Shown: positions 1 through 11,640, numbered from the stretch's first letter. The stretch: DNA of 64,000 bases from Humulus lupulus (GCF_963169125.1 NC_084800.1:144580397-144644396); one strand, 5' to 3'. Translations and numbers: made by a program. Notes: generated by a model not told the origin, from the sequence alone.

Positions 1-834
1 ATTTGCACAAGATTTTCTTACATATCATAGGATAGCATTGACAACTTGATTCACACTAACACAACACAACATTTAACTAAGATAAAACTCAAACAACAAC
101 AAACACAAACTAACAACACGACACAAACACACAAAATATCAAGACTCCTCCCCCAAACTTGATTGACGCATTGTCCCCAATGTGACATAAAATGAAAAGG
201 AGAGAAAACTCACCAACGGTCCAGCTAAACATCATCAAAATGGAGGTGACGAAGGCGGTGATTGGAAAGTTTAGTTTGTCCCAGGCACTGCAGCTCAAAA
301 TAAAGATTTTTTTTTTCTTTTTTTCTTCTTATTTTTCATGTATTTCATGATTCAAAAATTACAAACTAAACTAAAAATTATTGAAAATAAAATCTAAGCC
401 TAAGAACAAAAATTAAAAAGAGTTTAAAAGAAAATAAAAATTACAAACTCATAAAAACTTGAATTAAAAATAACATTGGGTTGCCTCCCAAAAGCGCTTT
501 ATTTAACGTCTCCAGCTGGTCGCTCACTTCCTTCATTAAACTTCAAGTCGGGTCAAGACCACCCCACTCATCCTTTAGAGCCACAGTAGCATGAGTTCCC
601 TTGCTTCTTGTGATTAGAAATTGGTGGTACTTTCCCCCGCTCATATAACATTCGAATTCTTTCACTAAAGTACTTTGTTAATCAGTTTTGCCCCTTCCTC
701 ATTCTGGTTTTCACTATGGAGCTTGTCTTAGAGCCTTCCAACTTGTTCTCTCCTTGGTTCACCACTTCAACTCTACAACACTTTGGAATTTCTATTGCTG
801 CAAAAACTTTAAATATAACTTCCTCTTTTTGCAC
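1..834. other. Noncoding tail of the Athila-like remnant
   Basis: No supported gene. The stretch is A/T-rich, with poly-T and poly-A runs around 300-450. Bases 478-515 contain a GGGTTGCCTCCCAAAAGCGC-type segment that, read on the minus strand, resembles the short GRQP-like motif often seen downstream of the protease in such elements (recalled, not searched). Small open frames here have no recognisable content. Confidence 0.5.
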
Positions 835-1461
835 TCACAGCTTTAATTCACCTTTTTGTACATCAATTAACGCCCTACCAATCAATAAGAATGGCCTTCC
901 AAGTATTATTAGAATATTTTCATCTTCCTCCATATCTAAAATAATAACGTCCACAACAAAGATGAATTTACCCACTTTTACCAATACATCCTCAATCACT
1001 CCATGAGGATGATTAACTGATCTATCTGCCATTTGCAAAGATACCGTAGTTGGCTGAACTTCTCCCAAATTCAGCTTCTGAAAGATTGATAGAGGCATCA
1101 AATTCACACCAGCCCCTAGATCAAATAATGCCTTTGTTTCTACAAAACTCCCTATAGAACATGGGATATTGGAACTACCAGGATCTTTAAGCTTTGGAGG
1201 TAGTTTCTTCTGTAGTATTGCACTACACTCTTCAGTTAATGCAACCGTCTCATAATCCTCTAGCTTCTTTTTCTTTGACAAAATTTCCTTCATGAACTTC
1301 ACATAGCTGGGCATCTGCTCTAATGCTTCTGCGAACGGTATATTAATATGTAGCTTCTTTAACACCTCTAAAAACTTTGCAAGCTGCTTATCCAGATTAT
1401 ACTTGCGAAGCCTTTGTGGATATGGAATTCTAACATGGTGCTCAATACTTACAAGTGGCAC
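835..1461 (-). pseudogene. Retropepsin-like aspartic protease fragment, Athila type
   Basis: The 208-residue minus-strand frame would process the Gag-Pol polyprotein. The active-site region reads ALFDLGAGVNLMPLSIFQKL, close to the DLGAS-type motif of Athila proteases but with Ala-Gly where Ala-Ser is usual. A downstream ILGRPFL segment is the conserved hydrophobic flap-to-C-terminal part of plant retroelement proteases. Upstream residues (SYVKFMKEILSKKKKLEDYE) match the linker between gag and protease. The frame ends at 835 with no reverse transcriptase after it. The altered active site and isolated state suggest it is inactive. Family assignment is by motif memory. Confidence 0.75.
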
Positions 1462-1716
1462 CTCCTCTTCCTTCCTAAGGTCTTCAGTAACCTTTTCTTC
1501 ATTAGACTTCTATTTCTTTAGAAAATCTGCAGTAACCTCATCTTATGCTGTACTAGTGACATATCGATCCTCTATCTTCTTGCCCTTGTTTTCTACTGTA
1601 GGCCCCTCATACTTAGTCCCACTCCTCAAGGATATTGCATTACAATGCTCTTTAGTATTAACTTCTGTAGTGCTAGGCTAATTTCCTTGAGCTCTATTAG
1701 ACATTAAAGTAAACAA

Positions 1717-2244
1717 CTACCCTATTTGAGTCTCCAAACTCCTAATGGATGCCTTAGTTTCAATCATGAATTGGTTAAGTACATCAGGTTGAGGTTCAAC
1801 TGGTTTCATTGGCATTTTTTGTGGTCTATTTTGTGGTTGATAATATCCAGGTGGAAGGTATTGTTGTGAATATTGTTGTGGATATGATGGTCTATTTTGG
1901 GCAGGTTGATATGGTGGTTGAGGTGGAGGATAAGGTTGTAAAGTATTTTGATTATTAGACCAGGAAAAATTAGGATGATTCTTCCAAGCTGGGGTGTAGG
2001 TCATAGAATTGGGATTATTGGGTTGTCTCGGGTAATTCCCTATAGCTTGTACTTCTTGCATGGGCATGTTATTCATATGTAGAGCAGGGCATTGGTTGGG
2101 TAAATGGATTGTTCCACACAATTCACATAAGTTTTGAACTTGCATAACTTGAGATGGGAGTGTAGTCTTTTGTAATTGCTTTGTCAAGGCTGCTACTTGA
2201 GTAGAAAGCATTGATATAGCATCCAATTCCATCATTCCAGCCAC
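1717..2244 (-). pseudogene. Gag C-terminal part with Cys/His cluster
   Basis: The 175-residue minus-strand frame begins with a short hydrophilic helix-like stretch (STQVAALTKQLQK), then CELCGTIHLPNQC, a CCHC-like knuckle of the Athila type, then a long Pro/Gln/Tyr-rich low-complexity region (about residues 70-140), and ends in a helix-prone segment. This is the expected nucleocapsid-like half of gag, between the core at 2297-2662 and the protease at 835-1461. Short stop-containing gaps separate the three pieces, so gag is not one open frame. Confidence 0.7.
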
Positions 2245-2296
2245 CTTTTTTGGTTGTCCCCTTTCAGTTGGCCATTGTTAATTATTCATCGCCATC

Positions 2297-2662
2297 TCAC
2301 GCCTCATTAGCACTCTTACTCATAAAGGCACCTCCCACTGCAGCATCTAAAATTGTCATAGTTGTTCCATTCAACCCATTATAAAAATTATGCACCAACA
2401 TCCACTTTTCTATTCCATGGTGTGGACACTTCCTTAACAACTCCTTAAAGCGCTCCCAAGAATCATACAGTAACTCTCCTTCCATTTGATAAAAGTTATT
2501 GATCTCTCCCCTTAGCTTTGCAGCCTTTGTTGGAGGAAAGAACTTGGCAAGGAACTTCTGAGCTAACTCCTCCCATGCAGTGATAGAATTCGCCTGTAAG
2601 GATATCAGCCAACTCTTCGCCCTATCCCTCAGTGAAAATGGGAATAGCCTCAATCTTATAGC
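2297..2662 (-). pseudogene. Gag core (Retrotrans_gag-type), truncated by an LTR insertion
   Basis: The minus-strand frame carries AIRLRLFPFSLRDRAKSWL, the typical start of the plant retrotransposon gag capsid core, then WEELAQKFLAKFFPP and a RFKELLRKCPHHG segment. The first 20 or so residues of the longer open frame (to 2725) are not gag: they come from the adjoining copia-type LTR, whose terminal TGTTAGG starts at 2663, directly after the codon for the Ala of AIRLRLF. The N-terminal half of gag is therefore missing. Confidence 0.8.
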
Positions 2663-3405
2663 TGTTAGGAACGAGTTTCCTAATACGCAGTGGAATGGTG
2701 GTGTGGTTGGCCCAGTGTACAACAAAAATTTTGTAACATATTTAAACTACCTTTAAATATGCGGATCCATTAATATACATACATTAATCATAAGCAAGAT
2801 AATAATAGAAATCATACCTCTTGAACCCTATCAAGTGTCCTTGCTATCTTTTCGTATTTAGAACGATCTTCCTATCCAAGCCGCTCCCACGTACTCACAC
2901 CAAGATCTTCCAAAGCGTTCTCTACACCTCAAGAAGGTGGGCACTTAGAGAATGAAGGATAGTTTATTTGTAATTCTACTTGATGTACTCAACTCATGAG
3001 ATCAAGAGAATAGGCCTGAGAATTGGTTCTTTATTTTCAGGGAGAGAAAACTATCATTCTATTTTTCACAGAGCGAATGTTCAGAGTTGTCTCACACATC
3101 TCTCTATCTGAATATTTTTCTGATTAGTCATACTTAAAAGAAAATATTCAAATTTTAAAAAAATAAATCTGTAACCATTTTACAATTTACTTTTTAATTA
3201 ATTAATTATTCTATTAATGAAAAAATCCAAAAACCAATTTTTTAATTATCCATTAATTAATTAATTAATTAGATAAAAATGAAAAACCCATCCCTAAAAA
3301 TGCCCTACACGCCACAGACAATCCATGGACTGTGTGCACACATGTAGACTCCCTAATTTTAGGGATGTTGTTTTTTCAATTTTTATTTAATTGTTTATTC
3401 AAACT
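2663..3405 (-). mobile_element. Copia-type LTR remnant, minus orientation
   Basis: Read on the minus strand, this segment resembles the R-U5 part of the large copia LTR elsewhere in the window: both share a TTGGAAGATCTTGGTGTGAG stretch, an AAAAGATAGCA(GC)AAGGA stretch and a TTCCRCTGCGTA motif shortly before the end. It ends in ...CCTAACA, that is TGTTAGG on the plus strand at 2663, abutting Athila gag. The other end is cut at about 3405, where the G1 gypsy LTR starts. It is related to, but not the same family as, the copia at 13059-55088. No gene is present. Confidence 0.65.
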
Positions 3406-4159
3406 TGTACACCCTAATTCGCCACGGGCTATTAGCGAGCTGAGGTATGGCATAATTATATATCAGCCACGTGGGTGACATGTATTCAGAGCTGTTGTTA
3501 CCAGGTCCCACCTCTTTAGCTCGAGGTAACCAAAGGCTTACTAAGGTTACTAAGGAGCTGGGTCAGAGGTATGGACACCGCGGGTTAAGAAGACGTCCAG
3601 CTCGAGGTACAAGCTTGAGTTAGAAGTTGTGACCCTTTATAAAGTCAACCACACAATGTAAACGTGTATATATCAAACATCACGTGTCTGATATATCTCT
3701 GAATTCTCGGACATGCAGCATAAACGTGCGTGTTCAGGCACCCAAGACTGGGTTGGGCCGTGTGGCCCATTATCCCCTTTACCTATTGATTAGACCACAC
3801 TTCATTTGTCAGGTTTTAGGAATTAATCATGAATGTCACAGAAGTGAAATGACGGGTAAGAAGGTCACGGGATGACCCCCCTTGCAAACCCCCAGGTGCC
3901 CTCTCCTATAAATATGGAGACTCTGGGAGTTGCAAGGGGTTGGATTCTATTGTATAAAGAAATACCCTGTAAAGAATACCAGGAAACTAGAAATAATATT
4001 GGCTGGTGGAGAAGAAATATTTTAACCTTTGAACCACCCAAAAAAGTATTCGTATCACCATTTTATTTGAAGATCATTCATCTGTTACGGTTCATTACTT
4101 AGCACTAATCTCATTCTCCTATTCTATTAATTACCTGTTGGCAAAGAACTGCGTCAACA
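3406..4159 (+). repeat. 5' LTR of G1
   Basis: About 754 bp from TGTACACCC to ...GCGTCAACA. The right end is fixed by the PBS-like sequence directly after it, which is shared with G2 and G3. The left end is the first TG after the AT-rich remnant and is less certain because no second LTR survives for comparison. Open frames inside (3684-3875, 3872-4102) are LTR sequence, not genes. Confidence 0.7.
3905..3917 (+). promoter_or_regulatory. TATA box of the G1 LTR promoter
   Basis: CCTATAAATATGG lies 240 bp before the LTR end, a suitable place for the U3/R promoter. The same CTATAAATA-type box occurs on the minus strand in the G2 and G3 LTRs. Confidence 0.65.
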
Positions 4160-4181
4160 GTTTGGTGCTTTCATTGAGAGC
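4160..4181 (+). other. Primer binding site of G1 (tRNA not identified)
   Basis: TTTGGTGCTTTCATTGAGAGC follows the LTR directly. Close variants occupy the same place in G2 (33855-33876, minus) and G3 (51828-51849, minus). It contains TGG after the LTR as a CCA-tail complement would, but it is not the usual initiator-Met site and I could not assign the tRNA. Confidence 0.6.
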
Positions 4182-4214
4182 TTGTTAGATTGGTCCTATC
4201 GCAAATACCCAACA

Positions 4215-6646
4215 ATGGTGGTCACTTGCTCAAGACACGGTAACGAGGCGGACCAACGTGATGGGCAAGAGGCCCATCATGCCGCCATCTCCGATGATCA
4301 AACCCGTGAGGTTCAACAGCGGCCGAGCAAGCAGCCAATAGACCAAGATGACACTGGAAGTTCGGCTCCCCAGGCACCTAATCCAAACCCATATTTCTAC
4401 ATGGCGGTGGAGATGGAGAATGCACAGCTGAGGAGTCAGCTAGCGAAAGCTAACCAGCAGATTCAGGAGGTGTTGGCCCGACTACCCCCTCTTACAACCG
4501 ACGCTAACGTCAGAAAGAGGCAAGGCAAGACTCATAAGTCCCACCGGGGTAATCGGTCTAGGCCTAGCCGGTCGGCCAGACCCCCGACGTCAAACTCTAC
4601 TCCCTCATCGCACCACCGAGAGACCACTTTTGAAGAACTACCCAGGGTCGAGCAGCAGTACAGCCGATCGGTCCGAACATCAACTCCCAGCTCACTTCCA
4701 CCCTCGAGTGCGCCCAGGAGGGCTCGAGGGAATTCGCGAAGGAGATCTGGGGAGGGATCACAATGACAGCCTGCCCTGATCAGCCGTCCTGCACCTCGCT
4801 CAGACCGCCGAGCGCAGGACCCGGAGGTTGGCAGAGCCGAACGGCCCCGACCTAACCTAATCCGCCCTGACAGGACCAGGATTGCATCCCCGGTCAGGCA
4901 TCCTCCTTCGCCAATAAGATATCTGTCTCCTCCTCAGCCAGTCTGAGATATTCCAGCTCATGGGAGCAGTAGGAGAAATCCACTTTCCGCAGGGCCTTCC
5001 CATCGTAGCAGAGCGCCCAAAGAAGTCCCGGATCCTCACCCCCAGAGGCGGGCTCCAAGCTTCTCAAACGGGAGCTATTGGACCAGAAGCCGCCGAAGTG
5101 ACCTTTCTGGCGGAGACCTGCGCCAATGCTTGAGCTCGGCGCAAAGTCCTCAAGCCACCCCGAGGGACGACCTCCAAGATCGTCTAAACTCTCAAAGAGG
5201 AAACCTGGTGGGAAACGGCAGTCGTGCTCGTCCAAGGGAAGACCTGTCCGAGGTACGCGACAGCGGGAACGTCCCATATAACCTATCTCAAGATAGGAGG
5301 GACAATAACCTGCCAAACGCGTACAATGGATCCGGAGCTGTGGAACAGCCCCGAAACAACCAAGGAAATCAGGACAAAACCCTTGAGCGCCTGGCTCAGA
5401 TGGAGGAGCTGATGAGGAAGCTCCTATCAGAAAAAGAAAAGGACGAGTATGATTCTGGGGACGAACTCGAGCTCTTTGCCCCCAGCATAGCAGCAACGGC
5501 ATATCCGCCCAGTTTCCGTATGCCGCACTTGTCCAAATTCAACTGAGACGGAGATCCGTCAGATCACCTGGGTATGTTTAATACCCTGATGATGGCCCAC
5601 AACATTGGACCCGAGCTAAGGTGTTTAATATTTCCCTCCACCTTGACTGGGTCGGCCAGACAGTGGTTCAAACAGAGTAAAAAATAGTTAATTAGCTCGT
5701 TGAAAACTTTCTCTACGGACTTCAAGAGAGCATTCCGAGCTTCCCAGGCTACCCGCGTCAAGGCCGACACCCTGGCCAACGTAAGGAAACAACCCGACAA
5801 GCCTCTGAAGGCTTACCTGAGCAGATTTGCGAACGTCGCTGCTCGGGCCAGAGACGCAGATGAAAGCTCCAAGCTCATGGCTTTGAGGACTGGAATCCTT
5901 GCCGGAGGGGGACTCTAGAATGAGATACAAAGGAAGGGAGTCAACACCGTAAATGAATTCCTAAATAGGGCCTGGGGATTGATCAACCTGGAGGAGGCAC
6001 AAGCCTCAGCTGCAGGGACCATCCAGGTCCCTAAACAGCCCGCTGGAGCAGGAATGGAGGTCGTGACAGCGACCTAGACCGTTACACAGAATAACCAGTT
6101 TGGTGGAGGCAAGAGAAAGGGGACAGTGAGGGCAACCAGCACGGCCCAAAGAAGAATAAGTCCATAGAAAAATTTAAGCCGGTCTACGTGACTTATACGG
6201 AGCTTACCCACTCTAGGGAGAACATCTTCCTAGCAAATTCTGCTCGCCTCCCTTGGAAGAAGCCGGAGTCGTTAAAGCACCATAAGGGAAAGCGAGACCC
6301 TTCCAAATTTTGTCGGTTCCACAACGACATTAGCCACAATACTGATGACTGTAGACACCTGAAGGATGAGATCGAGACTCTCATCAGAGCCGGACCCTTG
6401 GCTCAGTATGCGCGGAACGGGGTTCCCGCAAGCCGTCCAGCTCCGGAAGTCCCGGTCAGTCAGCCCGGGTCTCGGATAGATCAGGACGTCCCTCCTCCAG
6501 TGATAGGAGGAGAGATCTCCACAATCTCGGGAGATCCTCATTTGGCTGGCACGAGCAGAGGTGCCCAAAAGAGGTACGTCAACGAACTTAAGGCTCATAA
6601 TGGAGTGGAGTTCGTCCCCGAGCAGCATCTGCCAAAGCAGCAATGA
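4215..6646 (+). pseudogene. G1 gag, frameshifted
   Basis: I place the start at the ATG at 4215, 56 bp after the LTR. The N-terminal part has a coiled-coil-like AVEMENAQLRSQLAKANQQI segment and an Arg/Ser/Pro-rich region. The capsid core survives in pieces (5564-5918: RQWFKQ-like and FSTDFKRAFRASQA). At 6188-6646 the frame has shifted; it carries FCRFHNDISHNTDDCRHLKDEIE, the Tat-type Cys/His motif. The last in-frame stop (TGA 6644-6646) separates gag from protease and looks like CGA to TGA. The protein would package element RNA; this copy cannot make it whole. Confidence 0.8.
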
Positions 6647-7222
6647 TTGGAGAGGCAACCAATCATTTTTACTGAAGAAGATGCCAGCCACGTCCAATTC
6701 CCTCATAACGACCCTCTGGTCGTAGCAGTGCAGCTCACTAATCAGAGGGTTAGGAGAGTGCTGGTGAATAATGGGAGCTCGGTAAACCTACTATTTCGGT
6801 CCATGCTGGAGAAGATGGGTTTGTCTGTCGTCGAGCTGAAAGCAACCTCCATGATGCTTTATGGCTTCTCTGGAGAAGGATCGGTGGCTATAGGGACGAT
6901 CGAGTTGGTGATCACCTTAGGAGAGGGATCTCGAACAGTCTCAAAACTCCTCGAGTTCGTGGTCATCGACTGTCCTGCTGCGTACAATGCCATTTTGGGT
7001 CGACCTACGCTTATAGCTTTTGAAGCCGTTATCTCCATCCGCCACCTCGCGCTAAAACTCCCCTCTTCCACGGGGATATGCACGGTCCGTGGTGATCAAC
7101 TTGCTGCCAGGGAATGCTACATCATTTCCATGAAGGGAAAATTAAAACCCAGGCAGTTAACGATGACCGTCCAGGATGGAAATGAGGAATCTCAGGAACC
7201 TTTGCCTAATCCTGAGATTTAA
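6647..7222 (+). pseudogene. G1 aspartic protease region
   Basis: In frame with the gag piece at 6188. FTEEDASHVQFPHNDPLVV precedes the catalytic region, as in G2 and G3. The active-site segment reads VLVNNGSSVNLLF where G2/G3 have LVDTGSSVNIIY, so the catalytic Asp is replaced by Asn and the enzyme would be dead. YNAILGRPTL is the conserved C-terminal part. The frame ends with TAA at 7220-7222 and resumes in the same frame in RT. Confidence 0.85.
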
Positions 7223-8422
7223 AATCCTCAAAGTACCGAAAGGGAAAATATCATCCTAAGTGATGATATTGATCCCAGAATAGGTGAGGATAAGTCCGAG
7301 CTCCAAGCTATCGAAGATCACGAGGAAGTAAAAGTCGATCCACAGAATCCTTCACGGATGGTTAACCTCGGTAAGAACCTCTGTGGCAAGAGGAAGGCGG
7401 AGCTGATCAAGTTCCTGCAGGAGAACCTAGATGTGTTCGCATGGTCACATGAGTACATGGTGGGAATTAGTCCAAGCGTCATCATGCACACCCTCTATTT
7501 GGATAAGAGCGTGCCTGCAAAGTCCCAGAAACAGAGGCACCTGGGAACGACTCGAGGTGAAGCCCTAGAAGAGGAAGTGGCCCGGCTCAAAAAGTGCGAC
7601 TTTATCTGCGAAGCTAAGTTCCTTATTTGGGTCGCCAATCCTATGCTGGTCCCGAAGCCCAACAAGAAATGGCAGACCTGCATCAACTTCTCCGATCTAA
7701 ACAAACCTTACCCCAAAGACTGTTTCCCCTTGCCGAGGATTGACCAATTGGTAGACGCCAAGGCGGGGTACGAGCTCATGTCCTTTATGGATGCGTACTC
7801 GGGCTATAATCACATCGCCATGAATCCAACGGACCAGGAGCACACTAGCTTCATGACCCTAACTAACGTCTATTGTTACAAGGTCATGCCGTTTGGGCTG
7901 AAGAACCCTGGTGCTACATACCAGAGATTGGTGAACAGGATGTTTGCCAACCAAATCGGGAAGAACATGGAAGTGTACGTTGACAACATGCTGGTCAAGT
8001 CAAAAACTGCCGATAACCATGTTTCTAACCTGGAGGAATGCTTCAAGATACTAAGAGAATACGACATGAGGCTTAACCCGCAGAAGTGCACTTTCGAGGT
8101 CGCGTCTGGAAAATTCCTGGGTTTCATTGTCAACACTAGAGGAATCGAGGCGAACACCGATAAGATCAGGTCGTTTCTCGAGCTGCCCTCCCCTCGGTTG
8201 CGAAAGGACGTTCAAGGCCTGACAGGAAGGGTGGCAGCCCTTAATCGGTTTATTTCTAAATCCACCGACAAGTGCCTGTCATTCTACAACTTGCTCCGGG
8301 AGAATAAGAAGTTCGAGTGGACAGAGGAGTGCGAACGTGCCTTCCTCGACCTGAAAGCACATCTAGCCAAGCCGCCCGTATTGTCCAAACCAATGGCAGG
8401 AGAGCCTCTTTCCTTTACCTAG
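7223..8422 (+). pseudogene. G1 reverse transcriptase
   Basis: The long open part starts at 7358. Gypsy RT motifs appear in order: VFAWSHEYMVGI, LVPKPNKKWQTCINFSDLN, KDCFPLPRIDQLVD, FMDAYSGYNHIAM, VMPFGLKNPGATYQRLVN, then YVDNMLVKS for the YxDD box, LEECFKILREYDMRLNP and GKFLGFIVNTRGIE. The second catalytic Asp of YxDD is Asn, so RNA-dependent synthesis would be lost. The frame shifts near 8400, where the RNase H frame takes over. Confidence 0.9.
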
Positions 8423-9426
8423 CTGTCACAGAAGATGCAGCAAGTGCCGTATTGGTCCAAGAAGAAGACCGGGCTCAAAAATCACTCTATTACATCAGCA
8501 AGAGGCTTCTCGGAGCTGAGTCCTGATATCCATTGGTGGAAAAGATGGCATTCTGTCTCATCATGAGCTCTCAAAAGCTCAGGCTGTATTTCCAATCCCA
8601 CTCAAAACATGTCATAACCGATCAACCTTTAAGGTAGGTTTTGCAAAAACCTGAAGCATCGGGACGTCTGTTAAAGTGGGCTATTGAGCTCAGCCAGTTC
8701 GATATTTTGTACACTCCGCGAACTGCAATAAAAAGCCAGGCCCTAGCTGATTTTGTGGCAGAATGTACAGGGTTCCGAGAAGATCCTGTGGGAGATTCAC
8801 CCCAGGTCACCTCGGCCCAGGCGACATGGAAGATCTTCGTAGATGGCTCATCTAATGAGAATGGCTCATCTAATGAGAACGGCTCTGGGGCTGGAATCAT
8901 TTTGATATCCCCAGAAGGACATAGGTTCCACTCGGCGTTGAGATTCGAATTCAAGGCTTCCAACAATGAGGTTGAATACGAAGCTTTACTGGCCGGGCTA
9001 AGGGTGGCCCGGGAGCTGAAGGCTAGCTCCGTTCAGTGTTTCAGCGATTCCCAGCTCGTGGTAAACCAAGTGCTAGGTGAATACCAAGTACGGGGAACCA
9101 AGATGGCTGCTTACCTGGCCAAGGTAAAAGTCGAGCTGTCTTCATTTGAACGGGGCTCAATCGAGCAGATACCTCGGGAGCAGAACGCCAACACAGACGC
9201 CCTCGCCAAGTTCGCTACCTCCGGGGAGATGGAGACTTTGGGGTTAGTACCGGTAGAGTTCTTGGAGAAACCAAGCATAGAAGAAGTCGGGGCAGAGGTC
9301 GAGATGATCGACGCCAGACCGACCTGGATGACCCCCATCCTCGAATATCTCACCGAAGGAAAGTTACCGAAGAGCGTAATGACGCACGGCGGGTACTTTA
9401 GCAGGCTCCAAGGTATACAATGGTAG
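8317..9426 (+). pseudogene. G1 RNase H region (gypsy RNH plus archaeal-type RNH)
   Basis: The first part (FLYLAVTEDAASAVLVQEE ... YYISKRLLGAES, TDQPLR) is the degenerate gypsy RNase H; it contains stops near 8524 and 8635. The second part (FVDGSSNEN..., NNEVEYEALLAGLRVA, FSDSQLVVNQVLGEYQ, REQNANTDALAKFA) has the D-E-D-D pattern of the extra, archaeal-type RNase H found in the Tat lineage. An 18-bp direct duplication at 8844-8879 adds six residues (GSSNEN twice) right after the first catalytic Asp. The frame is lost at 9426, next to the integrase frame. Confidence 0.85.
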
Positions 9427-10556
9427 ATGGGATGCTATACCAGCGTGGGAACTCCCTGCCTCTCCTGCGATGTGTTCTGCCAGGCAAATCAAAGACCATT
9501 TTGCAAGAGGTGCATGGGGGTTTTTGTGGAGATCACACTGGGGGGCAAAGTTTGGCCCTGAAGGTCTTGAGGCAAGGATATTACTGGCCCACTCTGTCGA
9601 AGGACTCGATCTCGTACGTCAAGAAATGTGACAAGTGCCAGCGATTTGCCGCAGTTGCCCGAACTCCCCCAGTCGAGCTGAAGATGATCTCGTCCCCGTG
9701 GCCATTCGTGGTCTGGGGAATCGACTTGGTTGGCACCTTCCCTACTGGAAAGGGAGGGGTCTGTTACGCGGTGGTGGCTATCAACTACTTCACCAAGTGG
9801 GCTGAGGCAGAACCCTTGGCAACAATCACTTCCAAGAGAGTCCTCGACTTCCTGGTCAAAAGCATTATCTATCGGTTCGGGCTGCCAAAGAAAATCGTAT
9901 CCGACAATGGGACGCAGTTCGACAGCGACCTCTTCACCGAATTCTGTGAAAGGTATGGCATTGTGAAAAGCTTCTCCTCCGTGGCCTATCCCCAAGAAAA
10001 TGGGCAGGTCGAGATCGTAAATAAGACACTAAAGGCGAGCCTTAAGAAAAGACTGGACGAAGCCAAGGGAGTCTAGCCAGAACAGCTCCCCCAGGTACTG
10101 TGGGCATATCGGACCTCGCATCGAACTCCTACGGGTCATACTCCTTTCTCCCTAGCTTTTGCGAGTGAGGCAATCCTTCCAGTCGAGATAAAGGTATCTT
10201 CGCATAGAGTCCAGACGTATGACCAGGACCACAATCATGAACTACTTTGCGTGTCCCTCGACCTGATTGATGAAAGACGAGAAGATTCGCAGCTCCAGCT
10301 CGCACATTACCAGCAAAAAATCACTCGTTATTTCAACTCAAAGGTCAGAAAACGTGCCTTTAGCATTGGCGACCTGGTCCTCGGGAGAGTCTTTTTGGCC
10401 AGTAAAGATCCCAAAGATGGAGTATTGGGACCGAAATGGGAAGGGCCATATCAAATAACCGAGGTCATAAAGGAAGGAACCTACAAGTTAACTCGGCTCA
10501 ATGGAGAAGTAGTCCCACGAACTTGGAACGCCATCCATTTGAAGAAATATTATTAG
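9420..10556 (+). pseudogene. G1 integrase
   Basis: The frame starts with LYQRGNSLPLLRCVLPG, followed by an HHCC zinc domain (EVHGGFCGDH ... YVKKCDKCQRF). The catalytic DDE residues are in GIDLVGTFP, SDNGTQFDS and QENGQVEIVNK. A TAG at 10075-10077 stops the frame after LDEAKGV; it resumes in the same frame. The C-terminal domain (FSIGDLVLGRVF ... GPKWEGPYQITEV ... LKKYY) ends at 10556. Integrase would insert the cDNA. The stop makes this copy defective although its catalytic triad looks intact. Confidence 0.9.
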
Positions 10557-10699
10557 TAACACCCTTGTAAGGCTTACGCAGAAAGGCCATTTTTTGTTTA
10601 TTAAGCAATGAGAATTAATTTTTTTTTCATTATTGTGTATATTTGCGGATGTAATCTCAAGTAACCATGAAAGACCCTTTCCTAATTACTTGGGGGGCA

Positions 10700-11640
10700 T
10701 ATGGTGCTTGGACACAACCAGGTCACCCTAAAGACTTAGAAGTTGATTCGAATCGATCGATCGATGTTTTTCTTAAAAAACACAAGATATTGATAAAGGA
10801 TTAACGCGAACTAAGTCGTATCCTGGATATAAACAAGTCGTTCCAAAAAACTTAGAGGTTAATTCAAATCGATTGATCGTCGTTTTTCTTTAAAAGCACG
10901 AGATATTGATAAAAATTAACGCCAACTAAGTTTTCAAATTAACATCCTGGATGTAACCAGGTCCTAAAACTTAGAAGTTAATTCAAATTGATTGATCGTT
11001 GTTTTTCTTAAAAAGCACGAGATATTGATAAAAATTAACGCCAACTAAGTTTTCAAATTAACGTCCTGGATGTAACCAGGTCCTAAAACTTAGAAGTTAA
11101 TTCAAATTGATTGATCGTTGTTTTTCTTAAGAAGCACGAGATATTGATAAAAATTAACGCCAACTAAGTTTTCAAATTAACATCCTGGATGTAACCAGGT
11201 CCTAAAACTTAGAAGTTAATTCAAATTGATTGATCGTTGTTTTTCTTAAAAGGCATGAGATATTGATAAAAATTAACGCCAACTAAGTTTTCAAATTAAC
11301 GTCATGGATGTAACCAGGTCCTAAAACTTAGAAGTTAATTCAAATTGATTGATCGTTGTTTTTCTTAAAAAGCATGAGATATTGATAAAAATTAACGCCA
11401 ACTAAGTTTTCAAATTAACGTCATGGATGTAACCAGGTCCTAAAACTTAGAAGTTAATTCAAATTGATTGATCGTTGTTTTTCTTAAAAAGCACGAGATA
11501 TTGATGAAAATTAACGCGAAGTAAGTTTTTTAAATTAATGTCCAGGATGCAACCAGGACTTATCTTAGAAGTTGGTTCAAAATTGATTAACATGTTTTTT
11601 CTTAGAAAAGCATAAAATATAAATCACAGCACCAACAAAA
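10700..11640 (+). repeat. 119-bp tandem array in the G1 3' untranslated region
   Basis: The marker ATGTAACCAG recurs at 10951, 11070, 11189, 11308 and 11427, an exact 119-bp period. Diverged units lie at about 10710, 10827 and 11547. Each unit has TAGAAGTTAATTCAAATTGA, a TGATCGTTGTTTTTCTTAA part and ATTAACGCCAACTAAG. The central units are the most alike, as expected from unequal exchange. The array sits between the pol stop and the antisense gene; 3'-UTR tandem repeats of this kind are known in Tat elements as satellite seeds. Confidence 0.9.

Larger units (their letters stand above)
1..2662 (-). mobile_element. Athila-like gypsy remnant (gag and protease only)
   Basis: Reading leftward on the minus strand, the block gives a gag core, a proline-rich gag tail with a Cys/His cluster, and an aspartic protease, the usual Athila order. 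No reverse transcriptase, RNase H or integrase follows the protease; the sequence becomes noncoding and AT-rich toward base 1. This is either an internal deletion or a gag-only non-autonomous derivative (TR-GAG-like). The right edge at 2662/2663 is sharp, because gag sequence is cut by a copia-type LTR. The left end lies outside the window, so LTRs and TSD cannot be checked. Confidence 0.75.

Noticed and set aside
4857..5502. Minus-strand frames of 60-202 codons across G1 gag
   Set aside because: They are antisense to gag, with no family features; G1 gag is readable on the plus strand there.
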